A DNA stretch of 64,000 nucleotides from Myxococcus xanthus (GTDB taxonomy: Bacteria > Myxococcota > Myxococcia > Myxococcales > Myxococcaceae): assembly GCF_013116825.1 (NCBI RefSeq), contig NZ_JABFNS010000032.1:1-64000 (forward strand), read 5' to 3'. Under the pieces are notes generated by a model. The model was not told the DNA's origin. It worked only from the letters and a program-made list of their open reading frames with translations, and searched no databases. Numbering within the stretch: position 1 is the first letter of the stretch; the number at the start of each line of letters is the position of its first letter. Shown piece after piece: positions 35,430 to 46,785 of this stretch. The position numbers and the translations under genes were made by a program.

Positions 35430-35812
35430 CATACGCGCGATTCCTCGGGCTGTTCGTGGTGGTGCCCATTCTCTTCCTGGCGTGGCGCTACCGCCGCACC
35501 TTCACGGCCAGGAGCCTGGCGCCCATGGGGCTCCTGCTCATCGTCGTGTACGCGGCGACGTCGCCCTGGGACAACCTGGCGGTGAAGTGGGGCCTGTGGG
35601 GCTTCGACCCCGAGCGCATCTGGGGCATCAAGCTGGGGTACCTGCCTCTGGAGGAGTACCTCTTCTTCGGCCTGCAGACGCTGCTGGTGGGGCTGTGGGC
35701 CCAGGCCCGGCTGGCGCGTGCGCTGGCGCCGGATGCCCAGTCGACGCGGCGCGCGGCGGAGACGGGTGAGCGCCGCGACGGCGCGCTGACGGCTCGGGAG
35801 GTGGCGCCATGA
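35426..35812 (+). CDS. crtYc: Heterodimeric lycopene cyclase subunit CrtYc
   Basis: A 128-aa membrane protein with three helices (LGLFVVVPILFLAW, LAPMGLLLIVVYAAT, EEYLFFGLQTLLVGLWA). It has the lycopene cyclase domain motifs TSPWDNLAVKWGLWGF and GYLPLEEYLFF. The subunit works with CrtYd to close one beta ring, giving the monocyclic carotenoids typical of myxobacteria. ATG 35426 and the preceding stop overlap (ATGA), and the stop overlaps the crtYd start. Confidence 0.92.
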   Translation: MTYARFLGLFVVVPILFLAWRYRRTFTARSLAPMGLLLIVVYAATSPWDNLAVKWGLWGFDPERIWGIKLGYLPLEEYLFFGLQTLLVGLWAQARLARALAPDAQSTRRAAETGERRDGALTAREVAP

Positions 35813-36159
35813 TGGATACGAAGTGGGCATACCTCATCCACCTGTTGGGCTGGACGCTGCCGGTCATCGCCTTCCAGTGGGTGGTGCTGGTGCGCCACTA
35901 CAAGGAGCGCTCCGGCGCGGTGCTCAAGGCGGTGCTGCCGCCGGCCTTCATCATGGGGCTGTACCTGTCCATCGCGGACCACCTGGCCATCTCCACCGGC
36001 ATCTGGAACTTCGGTGAAGGCAAGCACCTGGGCGTGTACCTGGGCGTGGTGCCGCTGGAAGAGGTGGTCTTCTTCCTGATTACCAGCGTGTTGGTGTCGC
36101 TGGGCCTGGCGCTGTTCACCGGGTTGGTGTCGTTGCTGGGGGAGGCCCGGGCGTCGTGA
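35809..36159 (+). CDS. crtYd: Heterodimeric lycopene cyclase subunit CrtYd
   Basis: A 116-aa partner of CrtYc with three membrane helices. The same domain motifs recur (ISTGIWNFGEGKHLGVYLG, VVPLEEVVFFLITS). The pair corresponds to the two halves of the fused cyclases of archaea and fungi. It starts at ATG 35809 inside the crtYc stop; its stop overlaps the GTG of the acyltransferase gene. Confidence 0.92.
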   Translation: MMDTKWAYLIHLLGWTLPVIAFQWVVLVRHYKERSGAVLKAVLPPAFIMGLYLSIADHLAISTGIWNFGEGKHLGVYLGVVPLEEVVFFLITSVLVSLGLALFTGLVSLLGEARAS

Positions 36160-36833
36160 TTCACGCGGCGAAAGGCGGCCCGCTGGGCTGGGCGTGGGAC
36201 CGGTACATCGGATGGAAGTTCCGCTCGGCGTTCCGGGGATTGTGGGTGCGTGGGGCGCTTCCACCAGGAGGGCCGGGCCGGCTGGTGTACCTGAACCACT
36301 CCAACTGGTGGGACGGCTTCGTGCTCAACCAGCTCTGCCAGACGGCGGGTTGGGACGGCTACTGCCTCATGGATGAGGAGAACCTGCGCCGCTACCGCTT
36401 CCTCACGCGCATTGGCGCCTTCAGCGTCCGGCGCAAGGACGCGACGTCGCCGGTGGCGTCGCTGCGCTACGCGAAGGAGTTGCTGCGCAAGCCCCGCGCG
36501 GTGGTGTTCGTCTTCCCGGAGGGGGAACACCGCCCCTTCGGCGTGCTCCCGCTGCGACTGGAGCGGGGCGTGGAGCTGCTGGCGCGGGTGTCGAAGGTGG
36601 AGTGTCTGCCCATCGCGGTGCGCTACGGCTTCTTCGAACACGAGCGTCCAGACGTGTTGCTGGAGGTGGGCACCCCGCATCCACCCGGTGACATGTCCGT
36701 CTTCCAGGAGGGATTGGAGACGGTGGTGCGGCGACTGGCGGCGGTGACGTCCATGGAGGGCTTCACGCGCAGGGTGTCCGGTGCGCGAGGCGTGGCGGAG
36801 CGCTGGGACGCGGCCCGGGGGCTGGCGTCATGA
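36156..36833 (+). CDS. PlsC-type acyltransferase of the carotenoid operon
   Basis: A 225-aa 1-acylglycerol-3-phosphate acyltransferase-like enzyme. Motif I is YLNHSNWWDGF (HxxxxD) and motif III FVFPEGEHRPFG (PEG). Fatty-acid esters are the major carotenoids of M. xanthus, so transfer of an acyl group to hydroxylated or glycosylated carotenoid is a good inference; glycerolipid acylation is the alternative. The GTG start overlaps the crtYd stop, and the stop overlaps the carA start (ATGA). Confidence 0.85.
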   Translation: MIHAAKGGPLGWAWDRYIGWKFRSAFRGLWVRGALPPGGPGRLVYLNHSNWWDGFVLNQLCQTAGWDGYCLMDEENLRRYRFLTRIGAFSVRRKDATSPVASLRYAKELLRKPRAVVFVFPEGEHRPFGVLPLRLERGVELLARVSKVECLPIAVRYGFFEHERPDVLLEVGTPHPPGDMSVFQEGLETVVRRLAAVTSMEGFTRRVSGARGVAERWDAARGLAS

Positions 36834-37696
36834 CGTTGCGCATCCGCACCATCGCGCGCATGACGGGCATCCGCGAGGCGACGCTGCGCGCCTGGGAGCG
36901 GCGCTACGGCTTCCCGCGTCCGCTGCGCAGCGAAAGCAACAACTACCGCGTCTATTCGCGCGAGGAGGTGGAGGCCGTCCGCCGTGTGGCCCGGCTCATC
37001 CAGGAGGAAGGCCTGTCGGTGAGCGAGGCCATCGCCCAGGTGAAGACGGAGCCGCCGCGTGAGCAGCCTGAAGCCGAGCGCCTGAGCGAGCGCTTCTGGT
37101 CCTCCGTGGGGGCCCTGGAAGGGGACGAGGTGACGCGCGTGCTGGATGATGCGCAGACCGTCATGGACGCGGAGGACTACTGTGACGGCTTCCTGCTGCC
37201 CCTGCTGCGGGAGATGGGCGTGCGGCTGGACGTCGCGCGGGAGCACCTGGCCTCCGCCCTCATCCGCCAGCGCCTGCGGCAGGTGTATGACGCCCTGGCC
37301 CCCGCGCCTGCCGGTCCCCGTGCCCTGCTCGCCTGTCCGGCGGGAGACCACCATGAAGGCGGCGTGCTGATGCTGGGCATCCACCTCAAGCGCAAGGGGT
37401 GGCGGGTGACGATGCTGGGCGCGGACACCCCGGCGGCGGCGCTGCAGGGGGCTTGCGGGCAGGTGCGGCCGGACGTGGTGGCGCTGTCCTTCGTGCGCGC
37501 CCGTGCGCCGGAGGAGTTCGCCTCCGTCCTGGAAGACGCGCTCCGGGCCTGCGCGCCCTTTCCCGTGGTCGTCGGCGGGCTGGGGGCTCGCGAGCACCTG
37601 AAGGCCATCTTCTCGCTCGGCGCGCAGTACGCGGAGTCGTCGGAAGAACTGGTGGCCATCTGGAACCAGGTGCGCAACGCTCAGAATCGCCCGTAG
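36830..37696 (+). CDS. carA: CarA, MerR-type repressor of the carotenoid operon
   Basis: A 288-aa regulator. The MerR HTH (about 3-70) reads IRTIARMTGIREATLRAWER then RYGFPRP. A helical linker and a cobalamin-binding Rossmann domain follow (about 160-285), with the B12 motif GDHHEGG. In the helix bundle the EH pair is kept (VAREHLASALI), but the Trp ten residues earlier, present in CarH, is Glu here. This agrees with the established view that CarA represses in the dark without needing B12 and is inactivated by the antirepressor CarS. No carS is in the window. Confidence 0.93.
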   Translation: MTLRIRTIARMTGIREATLRAWERRYGFPRPLRSESNNYRVYSREEVEAVRRVARLIQEEGLSVSEAIAQVKTEPPREQPEAERLSERFWSSVGALEGDEVTRVLDDAQTVMDAEDYCDGFLLPLLREMGVRLDVAREHLASALIRQRLRQVYDALAPAPAGPRALLACPAGDHHEGGVLMLGIHLKRKGWRVTMLGADTPAAALQGACGQVRPDVVALSFVRARAPEEFASVLEDALRACAPFPVVVGGLGAREHLKAIFSLGAQYAESSEELVAIWNQVRNAQNRP

Positions 37697-37711
37697 TCTT
37701 GCCGTAGCGAC

Positions 37712-38611
37712 ATGGCTGAGCGCACCTATCGAATCAACATCGCCGCGGAGTTGGCAGGAGTCCGGGTGGAGCTCATCCGGGCCTGGGAGCGCCGCTACGG
37801 CGTGCTCACGCCGCGCCGCACCCCCGCGGGCTACCGCGCCTATACGGACCGGGACGTGGCGGTGCTCAAGCAGCTCAAGCGGTTGACCGACGAAGGCGTG
37901 GCCATCAGCGAGGCGGCGAAGCTGCTGCCTCAGTTGATGGAGGGGCTGGAGGCGGAGGCCGCGGGGCGGGGTGCCAGCCCGGACGCGCGGCTTCATGCGG
38001 AGACGTGGCGGGAGTCCGTGCTCGCCGCCGCCCAGGCGTATGACCAGCCGCGCGTGTCAGACGTGCTCGACGAGGTGCTGGCCACGCTGCCCCCGCTCAA
38101 GGCCTTCGATGAGGTGCTGGCGCCCCTGCTCTGCGACGTGGGCGAGCGCTGGGAGGCGGGCACGCTGACGGTGGCGCAGGAGCACCTGGTGTCGCAGATG
38201 GTGCGGGCGCGGCTGGTGAGCCTGCTGCACGCGGCGCCCCTGGGGCGGCACCGGCATGGCGTCCTGGCGTGCTTTCCGGAAGAGGAGCACGAGATGGGCC
38301 TGCTGGGCGCGGCGCTGCGGTTGCGGCACCTGGGCGTGCGGGTGACGCTGCTGGGGCAGCGCGTCCCCGCGGAGGACCTGGGCCGCGCGGTGTTGGCGCT
38401 GCGGCCCGACTTCGTGGGGCTGTCCGCGGTGGCCAGCCGGAGCGCAGGGTCCTTCGAGGACACCCTGACGCGTCTGAGGCAGGCGCTGCCCAGGGGGCTG
38501 CCCGTCTGGGTGGGCGGCGCCGCCGCGCGCTCGCACCAGGCCGTGTGCGAGCGGTTGGCGGTGCACGTCTTCCAGGGCGAGGAGGACTGGGACCGCCTCG
38601 CGGGGACGTGA
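37712..38611 (+). CDS. carH: CarH, B12-dependent light-responsive repressor
   Basis: A 299-aa paralogue of CarA. The MerR HTH reads INIAAELAGVRVELIRAWER. The helix bundle has the full W-x9-EH light-sensing motif (Trp about 147, RWEAGTLTVAQEHLVSQM), and the B12 domain has EEEHEMG (lower ligand His about 193). Adenosylcobalamin makes CarH a DNA-binding tetramer in the dark, and light breaks it, derepressing crt genes. It starts 15 nt after carA with a weak ribosome site. It ends 1 bp from the convergent ADYC gene. Confidence 0.93.
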   Translation: MAERTYRINIAAELAGVRVELIRAWERRYGVLTPRRTPAGYRAYTDRDVAVLKQLKRLTDEGVAISEAAKLLPQLMEGLEAEAAGRGASPDARLHAETWRESVLAAAQAYDQPRVSDVLDEVLATLPPLKAFDEVLAPLLCDVGERWEAGTLTVAQEHLVSQMVRARLVSLLHAAPLGRHRHGVLACFPEEEHEMGLLGAALRLRHLGVRVTLLGQRVPAEDLGRAVLALRPDFVGLSAVASRSAGSFEDTLTRLRQALPRGLPVWVGGAAARSHQAVCERLAVHVFQGEEDWDRLAGT

Positions 38612-38612
38612 G

Positions 38613-40040
38613 TCAGGGCGTGTTGATGGCGGAGTGGTTGAAGACGCGGCTGCCGTAGTACCGGGCCGCCTGCTCTGCGTCGTCGCAAATCTCCGCGCAC
38701 TTGCCCGGGGCGTAGGGCGTGTTCGGGTCCCTGCAGTCGTTCACGATGTTGCCGTTCGCATCATAGATGGGGGGATTGAGCGGCACGCAGGGCGCGGTCA
38801 GGTGCTTCCAGCGCAGGTGGCTGAGGCACGCGGGGCCCGCGGTGTTCCAACCCGCCTCGAAGGTCAGGTCATTCGAGCTGGAGTCCGGCGAGGGCGCGGA
38901 GATGATGGCCGGCGTCAGGGCGTCCCAGGGACGGATGCGGGTGCCGTCCAGGGTGAAGGATGTTCCCTGGCCACAGTAGTCGGCGCGCGCCATGCGGGTG
39001 CAGGACCAGTGCGCCTCGGTGATGGGCCCGGACGTCGCGCCGTCCAGCCACGGCTGGTAGCCCCAGCGGTAGCACTTGGCGATGACGCCCGCGTCGCAGC
39101 CCAGCGTGAAGCCCCGGGGGCTCTCGTACCGGGTGCCCTGCAGGTCGAAGAGTCCCTGCACGGGCACGGCCCAGTTCGCCCCAGTCGGGCACAGGGGCAC
39201 GGACGCCGTCGTGTAGCGCACTTGGTAGAGGAAGGTGTGCCCGCTCGGCTCCCACATGCCGGAGCCTTCGGTGTTGGGGAGCGCGTTCCCGTTGATGACG
39301 TCCTCGACCACCAGGGCGGGGCCTGTGGACGGCTGACGGAGCCGCGCGCCAATCAGCTCCTCGCCTCGGAGGACCTTGCGTGTCGTGGGGTAGGTGCTCG
39401 ACCGGCTCGTCAGCTGCATCACCCAGGTGGTGTTGGGCGTGCCCGGCCCCGCGAGCGCGGTGTACACGCCGCTGGAGGGACAGGTGAACGTGACGGCGGG
39501 GCAGTTGTTGAGGGAGAAGTTGCTGTTGGCGGAGGCGAGATAGCCCGGCCCCTGGTGCTCGCACGGGGCTTCGCCCGCGCAGACGCGGACCACGGGGGCC
39601 CCCGTACACCGGTTTCGAAGGGAGCCGCTGTCGCCTCCCATGAGCGCGACGGCCTTTCCTGGCGAACAGACGCCTTGCCCGTCCACGATGAAGCCACAGC
39701 CGCGCGTCTCGTTCGCGGGCGCCCCCCCGCCGCAAAACATCAGGCTCGGCGTGGTGCCATCCACGGAGAGGGGCATGTTGGCCACGATTTCCCCGCGCAT
39801 CAGTTTCAGGGTGGCGACCCGGAGCGCACCGTCGTGCTGCACGAGCGCTTCGTCGTACATCACGGTGCGCACGGGCGTTGCGTGAAGCTGGGTGCCTTGG
39901 GAGTGGGAGTCGGGGTCGTCCTCGTCACCCGCGAAGGCTTGCTGGGTCAGCGCCGTGTCCGTTTCGTCCACGGGGGGCGCGCAGGCGGCGAGCAGGTAGA
40001 GGGCGAGACAGGGCGGGAGCATGCGGAGGCGGAGCGTCAC
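38613..40040 (-). CDS. ADYC-domain lipoprotein
   Basis: A 475-aa lipoprotein (signal ending YLLAAC). The C-terminal half contains the ADYC signature (MARADYCGQGTSFTLDGT) with many Cys, as in the myxobacterial ADYC-domain family of unknown function. The family is secreted and disulfide-rich. GTG 40040 is preferred because GAGGTG lies 8 nt upstream; the ATG at 40058 has no ribosome site. A sigma-54 promoter at 40080-40094 and palindromes further upstream would start a transcript near 40068, leaving a 28-nt leader to this GTG. Confidence 0.8.
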   Translation of the reverse strand: MTLRLRMLPPCLALYLLAACAPPVDETDTALTQQAFAGDEDDPDSHSQGTQLHATPVRTVMYDEALVQHDGALRVATLKLMRGEIVANMPLSVDGTTPSLMFCGGGAPANETRGCGFIVDGQGVCSPGKAVALMGGDSGSLRNRCTGAPVVRVCAGEAPCEHQGPGYLASANSNFSLNNCPAVTFTCPSSGVYTALAGPGTPNTTWVMQLTSRSSTYPTTRKVLRGEELIGARLRQPSTGPALVVEDVINGNALPNTEGSGMWEPSGHTFLYQVRYTTASVPLCPTGANWAVPVQGLFDLQGTRYESPRGFTLGCDAGVIAKCYRWGYQPWLDGATSGPITEAHWSCTRMARADYCGQGTSFTLDGTRIRPWDALTPAIISAPSPDSSSNDLTFEAGWNTAGPACLSHLRWKHLTAPCVPLNPPIYDANGNIVNDCRDPNTPYAPGKCAEICDDAEQAARYYGSRVFNHSAINTP

Positions 40041-40079
40041 GTGAGACACCTCGGTCATCGTGGAGTACGCGGTGACAGA

Positions 40080-40094
40080 GCATCCGCCATGCCA
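40080..40094 (-). promoter_or_regulatory. Sigma-54 promoter of the ADYC lipoprotein gene
   Basis: Read on the minus strand, TGGCATGGCGGATGC: GG at -24, exactly 10 nt, GC at -12. Seven of the nine usually conserved positions of TGGCAC-N5-TTGC match. Four to five palindromic sites lie 35-135 bp upstream, where an activator would bind. Confidence 0.7.
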
Positions 40095-40127
40095 CTCAGC
40101 GCGTGCCGCCCGGTGGCTGGTGTCCTT

Positions 40128-40227
40128 GGCAGGACTTGCAGGCAGCCGTGTCCTGGCGTGCGTTGCGAGCAGGAATGGACGGCAAGGATTGCCAGGGGGC
40201 TGGCAGGGATTGCCGGCAGGGGACGCC
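40128..40227. promoter_or_regulatory. Cluster of 13-bp palindromes, probable activator binding sites
   Basis: GGCAAGGATTGCC (40181) and GGCAGGGATTGCC (40202) are near-perfect palindromes 21 bp apart. GGCAGGACTTGCA (40128), GGCGTGCGTTGCG (40155) and GGCAGGGGACGCC (40215) are weaker copies. The same palindrome occurs at 47467-47498 before another sigma-54 promoter. The spacing between GG and GC is 8 nt, so these are not themselves sigma-54 promoters. Confidence 0.62.
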
Positions 40228-40230
40228 CGT

Positions 40231-43200
40231 TCAGGGGCGCGGCGTGGCGCAGACGCGAAAGCCGATGAGGGCCTCTCGCTGCGTCCGCTCCACGCGGTCC
40301 CGGTTGGCGGTGTGGGCCGTCAGGTCGCTCTGGTACCAGCTGCCGCCCTGGGCGGACGGCTTCTCCGGGTCCACGTCGGAGCGCGTCCACTCCCACACGT
40401 TGCCCACCAGGTCGTCCACGCCGAAGGGGCTCCGCGAGCGCGGGTGGCTGCCCACTTCGTCGGGGCCGAAGCCCCAGGGCTCCCGGCCATAGGTGGCGTC
40501 ATGGTTGGCGTCGTCCGGCGCCAGCCAGTCGCCCGCGGGGTAGCGGCGGCCGTCCGCGCCTCGCGCGGCCCGTTCCCACTCCCGCTCCGTGCACATGCGC
40601 GCGCCCGGTACCTGGCCGGTGCGGTCCAGCCACGCCACGTAGGCCAGGGCATCGTCGAAGGAGACGGCGGACACGGGGAAGCGCAGCCAGTCCTGCTCCT
40701 GCCGGCGGTCCCGCTTGCCGTAGCGCAGTCGTTCACCGTCCCTCACGCTGTAGCTGGCGGACGCGGGGCGCAGGGTGAGCCGCCAGCGGCCATCCGGCTC
40801 GTGGGCCAGGTCCACCACGGTGAGGCGGCGGCGCGAGCCCGGCATCCGCGCGGCGCGCTCCTCCGGGGGCAGCGTCTCCAGGAAGGCGATGTACTGCGCG
40901 AACGTCACCTCGTGCCGCGCGATGAGGTACGCGTCCGTGTCCACCCGATGCAGTGGCGGCGCGAAGAAGAAGGCACGCCGCAGGTATTCGCTCTCCGACG
41001 CGCCCTGGAGGAAGCGTCCGGCGGGGATGTGCACGAAGCCCTCGGGTACCGACTCCGCGGCTGGCAGGGGCACGTCCAGCGCCAGCCGCTCGCCGGATGC
41101 GAGGAGCACGGGGACGCGCACCGGAAACCGGCCCGGCGCTTCCAGCACCAGGAGGTGGGACCCCGCGGGCAGTGCCTCCTCGTGCAGGGGCGTCTGTCCC
41201 AGGTCGCGTCCCGGGACGGGCTCTCCCTCCGGCGTGGGCTCCAGCAGCCGCACGCGAGCGCCCGCGGGCTCGCTGGTGAGCGTCAGCCGTGCCGGTGCCG
41301 TCAGCCCCCGGCGCAGCTCGCCCATGGGGTCATGGGCCCCGAGCCGCGCGAGCCACTGCGCGCGCTGCTCGGGTTGGCGTTCCTGTTCGGCGAACTCCAC
41401 GCGCGTTACCAACAAGTTGGCCATGAGCGGGCTCACCCGAGGGTTTCCGGGCGCCAGACCCCAGGCGGCCTCCAGCTCCGACATGGCGCGCAGCGCGGTC
41501 TCCTCCACCGCCTGCCGGGTCTGTTGGGCGCGGCTCCACACGGCTTCGGCCGCTTCGCGGTTCTGAGGGCCCGGCGTGTCGAACAGGGTGAAGGCTTCGG
41601 CGCTCAGTTGGTCCAGCTCGGCGCGGTGCATGTCCAACGCGACCTGCTGCGCCTGGGCCTCGTCCAGGTGGCGGTTGATGCGGGCATCCAGTTGCGCCCG
41701 GGCCTGCACGCGAGTGACGCCCACCACGCCTCCCAGCACCAGGGGCACCAGGGCCACGGCCAGCCAGCGCGTCGCCCGGCGTCGACGCACGGCCCTTCGT
41801 GAGCGGGAGAGGAAGTCTCGCTCCCGGGGTTTCTCGACATGGGAGAGGCCCGCGGCGCGGCTCTCGGTGAGCTGCCGCTCGCCGTAGAGCAGCTCGGGCG
41901 GCTGGCCCAGCCGCTCCCACTCCGCGGCGGCGCGCTCCAGGCGCATGCGCACGGCGCGGCGTTGCTCGTCCTGCCCCAACCACCCGCGCAGGGTGTCCCA
42001 GCCGGTGACGAGGCTCTCGTGGGCCAGCGTGTACACGCCGTCTCCGTCCTCCGCCTCGCCCGCGGTGAGCAACCGGCCGCGCACCAGTCCGTCCAGCACC
42101 GCGCGTCCGGCGTCGTCGTCGGGGCCCCGCAGCAGCTCCTCCTGGGTGCGGCGCAGGCGCGTGCCCTCGGGCGTCACCAACTCCAGGAGCATCGCCCGGG
42201 CGCGAGGCCGTTGCTCGGGCCGGAGACGGGCGACCACGGCGTCCGCGTGACGGGCCAGCGCGCCTTCCACGCCGCCCAGGGCCTCCAGTGCGGCGGCGGG
42301 GATGAGCTGGCGCTGGGAATCGCGTGCCTCCCAGAGTGCCTCCAGCGCGAACTGGAGCAGCGGCAGTCCTCCCTCCGCCCGGGCCGCGGAGGCGACCAGG
42401 GCGTCCACCATGGCGGGGCTTTCGAAGCGCATGCCCAGCACGCGGAGGGGGCCCGCCACGGCTTCTCGCAGCCCGTGTTCGGAGAGGGCGCGCAGCAGGT
42501 GGAGCGCGCGCGGCAGTTCATCACCCAGACCCGGGAGGGCCACCAGCCGTGTGAGGCAGTCGCTGCGAGCGGTGGCGAGGAGGCGGAAGCGGGGCGAGCG
42601 GCGCAGCACCAGGGCCAGTTCCTCGGCGAGCCGGGCCGCCTGCGTGGGCTCCGAGAAGGTGACGAGCTCCTCGAGCTGGTCGATGAAGAGGAGCAGGGGG
42701 GGCGCGTTCGTGGGCCGGCGGCGCAGGGCTCGCGCCAGGACGCCGGGCTCCTCGGTGGCGAGGCGTGCGCGCAAGGCATCCGCGCTCTCTCCGACCACGG
42801 GGGCCAGCAGCTCCACCCAGGTCTCCAGCGGACGGCGCCCGGGTGTCCCGGAGATGACTGCCCATGCGGGCCCGCCATCCTCCAGGCCGCTCTGGCTGAC
42901 AGCAGGGAGAATGCCTGCCCGGCACAGCGAGGATTTGCCCACGCCGGAGTCGCCCGCCAGCAGGACGAAGGTGTCGCCGCGCAGCCGGTCCAGGACCTCT
43001 CGCAGCTCGGGTTCGCGGCCGAAGAAGACGCTCCGGTGCGCGGCATCGAAGGCCCTCAGGCCCAGGTAGGGATTGCCTGCGGGGATGGCACTGGCGCGCG
43101 TGGGCGTGCTCAGCGCTTCGAGTGCTTCCCGAAGTGCGTCACCCGACTCGTAGCGCCGGGCCGGGTCCGCGTCGACGCATCGGTCCACGATGGCGGCGAA

Positions 43201-44180
43201 GGCTGGCGACGCTCCGGGTGCGCGCTCGGCGAGCGGCGACGGGGGGCGCTCCTGTATCGCGGCCCCGAGCTGCTCCAACGGTACGCCCTCATGGGGCGCG
43301 TGGCCCGCGCACAGTTCGTAGAGGAGGACGCCCAGCGCATAGACGTCGCTGGCCCGGCTGGCGGGCTCACCGCGCCACAGCTCGGGCGCGAGATAGAGCG
43401 GCGTGCCTGGAACGAAATCCTGGCGGGCCTCATCGGCGTGCGGCGACGGGGCGTCGCTTGCTTCGGTGCCGAGACGCGGGCCGGTATCGCGCCCCTGCGT
43501 GACGGAGAGCGGCCGGGTGTCCGTGGGGCGAGGGCCCGGCGAGGACACAGCATCCGTGACATCCGGCACGGGGAGGGGCTGGGTATCCACGGGCCGTGGC
43601 CCAGGCATCGGCCGGGTGTCTTTGGGGCTCGGCCCCGGCGAAGTCGGAACGTCCGCGCCCGCCGTCGAGGCAGGAAGCGCCTCCTCCGCGAACGCGGACT
43701 CCGCGAGTCCGAAGTCGAGCAGCTTCACCTCGCCGTCCTCGGACAGGATGGCATTGGCGGGCTTGATGTCCCGGTGGAGGATGCCGCGCCGGTGCGCCGC
43801 GGCCAGCCCTCTGGCGAGCCCAAGGCCCAACGCGAGCGCCCGCTGTGCATCCACCGGCCGCTGCAACCGGTCCAGCGGCTCGCCTCGGATGAACTCGGAC
43901 ACCAGGTAGGGCTGACCGCGCACCTCGCCGACGCGGTGGATGGCCACCACGTTGGGGTGCTGGAGCCGGGCGATGGCGCGCGCCTCCTGGAAGAAGCGCG
44001 CGCGCGCCGCCGCGTCCGGCCGCCGTCCCTGCGCCGTGGCGATGAACTTCACCGCCACCTGCCGGTCCAACAGCGTGTCCTGCGCCAGGAACACCTGTCC
44101 CATGGCGCCGTGCCCCAGGGGGCGCAGCAGCCGGTACTCCTCGAACTCCGCGGGGGGATCCAATCGCCCGGAGGAGGATT

Positions 44181-44184
<4 letters not shown>
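40231..44184 (-). CDS. Ser/Thr kinase - STAND ATPase - PEGA/FGE-like fusion protein
   Basis: A 1317-aa protein. The kinase (about 16-345) has [39 protein letters not shown] and [11 protein letters not shown] intact. A 90-residue Pro/Thr-rich insert lies between DFG and APE. Then come the STAND-type link [21 protein letters not shown] and an NTPase with Walker [11 protein letters not shown] (about 410) and Walker [11 protein letters not shown] (about 495), a membrane helix (about 805-825), a PEGA-like stretch, and a C-terminal FGE/SUMF1 fold (about 1045-1310; [25 protein letters not shown]). The FGE copper Cys pair is absent ([13 protein letters not shown]), so it should be a binding domain. 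ATG 44184 overlaps the stop of the sigma-54 activator gene, so the two are coupled. Confidence 0.88.
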
Positions 44185-46004
<1,820 letters not shown>

Positions 46005-46099
46005 GTCGGGCCTGTGAATGCTGGCACGCCCACACTGGACCGGGCAACGGGGGGCCCGCCCGGACATGCGCCGGCTCGGATTCCACACGGCTGGGTGGC

Positions 46100-46780
46100 T
46101 CATGGCCGCAGCGTCATGGGAAGAGACTCTCCCGCACGCGACAGGTAGATGCGCGAGGCCAGCCGGCTTCCGTCGTCCGCGCGCCGCATCACCGCCTGTC
46201 CCTGCAGGCCGTTCACCCGCATCAGGGATGACAGCAATTCCGCGCGTGCCTCGGCCGCATCATGCTCCACCTCCAGCACACACATGCGGGTGCGGCAGTC
46301 CACGCGCGTCAGGCGTGAGCCCGCGAAGTCCGGACCGCTGAACGCACGGGTGACGAGCGTCTCCGTCTGTCCCGCCCATTCCCTGTCACGCGGCTCGGTA
46401 TGGGCGGCGGCCTGCAGCTCGGCTTCCAACTCCTGTCGCCGCTCCTCGCGAGCAACCTCCAGCGTGGCCAGGGTTTGCGCGGTGGGCGCTGCCGCCCGGG
46501 TTGCGGGCGCTGCCGCCTCCTCGGGCACGGGCAGCGGCGCGGAGCGCCCCACGGACTCCACGCGTTGCAGCAGGTGCCCGTGTCCCCGGCGCAGCGCCTC
46601 CAACTCCGCGCGCAAGGCCCGCACCTCCGACGTCAGGTCCGCTGGGGACCCGGGCCGGGCCTCGGCGGCTTCCGTGCGCGCCGGTGGGGCTTCGGGCGTG
46701 GCCCCCCACATGCTCCACCCGCTGGCGGCGGCAACGGCGGCCGTGGCCAGACCCAGGATTCCCCAACGAACCTGTCGCAT
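46100..46780 (-). CDS. Membrane-anchored periplasmic protein with coiled coil
   Basis: A 226-aa protein with one N-terminal membrane helix ([20 protein letters not shown]) and an acidic/Ala-rich linker. A coiled coil (about 55-80: [20 protein letters not shown]) and charged helices follow. The C-terminal domain has a Cys pair, [18 protein letters not shown], a motif that recurs in many myxobacterial envelope proteins without a named function. ATG 46780 has GGAG 8 nt upstream, and the stop of the previous gene is 5 nt away, so both should share one transcript. Confidence 0.72.
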   Translation of the reverse strand: MRQVRWGILGLATAAVAAASGWSMWGATPEAPPARTEAAEARPGSPADLTSEVRALRAELEALRRGHGHLLQRVESVGRSAPLPVPEEAAAPATRAAAPTAQTLATLEVAREERRQELEAELQAAAHTEPRDREWAGQTETLVTRAFSGPDFAGSRLTRVDCRTRMCVLEVEHDAAEARAELLSSLMRVNGLQGQAVMRRADDGSRLASRIYLSRAGESLPMTLRP

Positions 46781-46785
46781 GGTGG

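Noticed and set aside
40128..40214. The palindromes as sigma-54 promoters themselves
   Set aside because: GG and GC are 8 nt apart, not 10, and they are symmetrical; an activator site is a better reading.
46044..46057. GG-N10-GC (CGGGCC...TTGC on the minus strand) before the FHA activator gene
   Set aside because: The -12 box fits but the -24 box is poor and no palindrome lies upstream; the activator is more likely read from the operon promoter at 47376.
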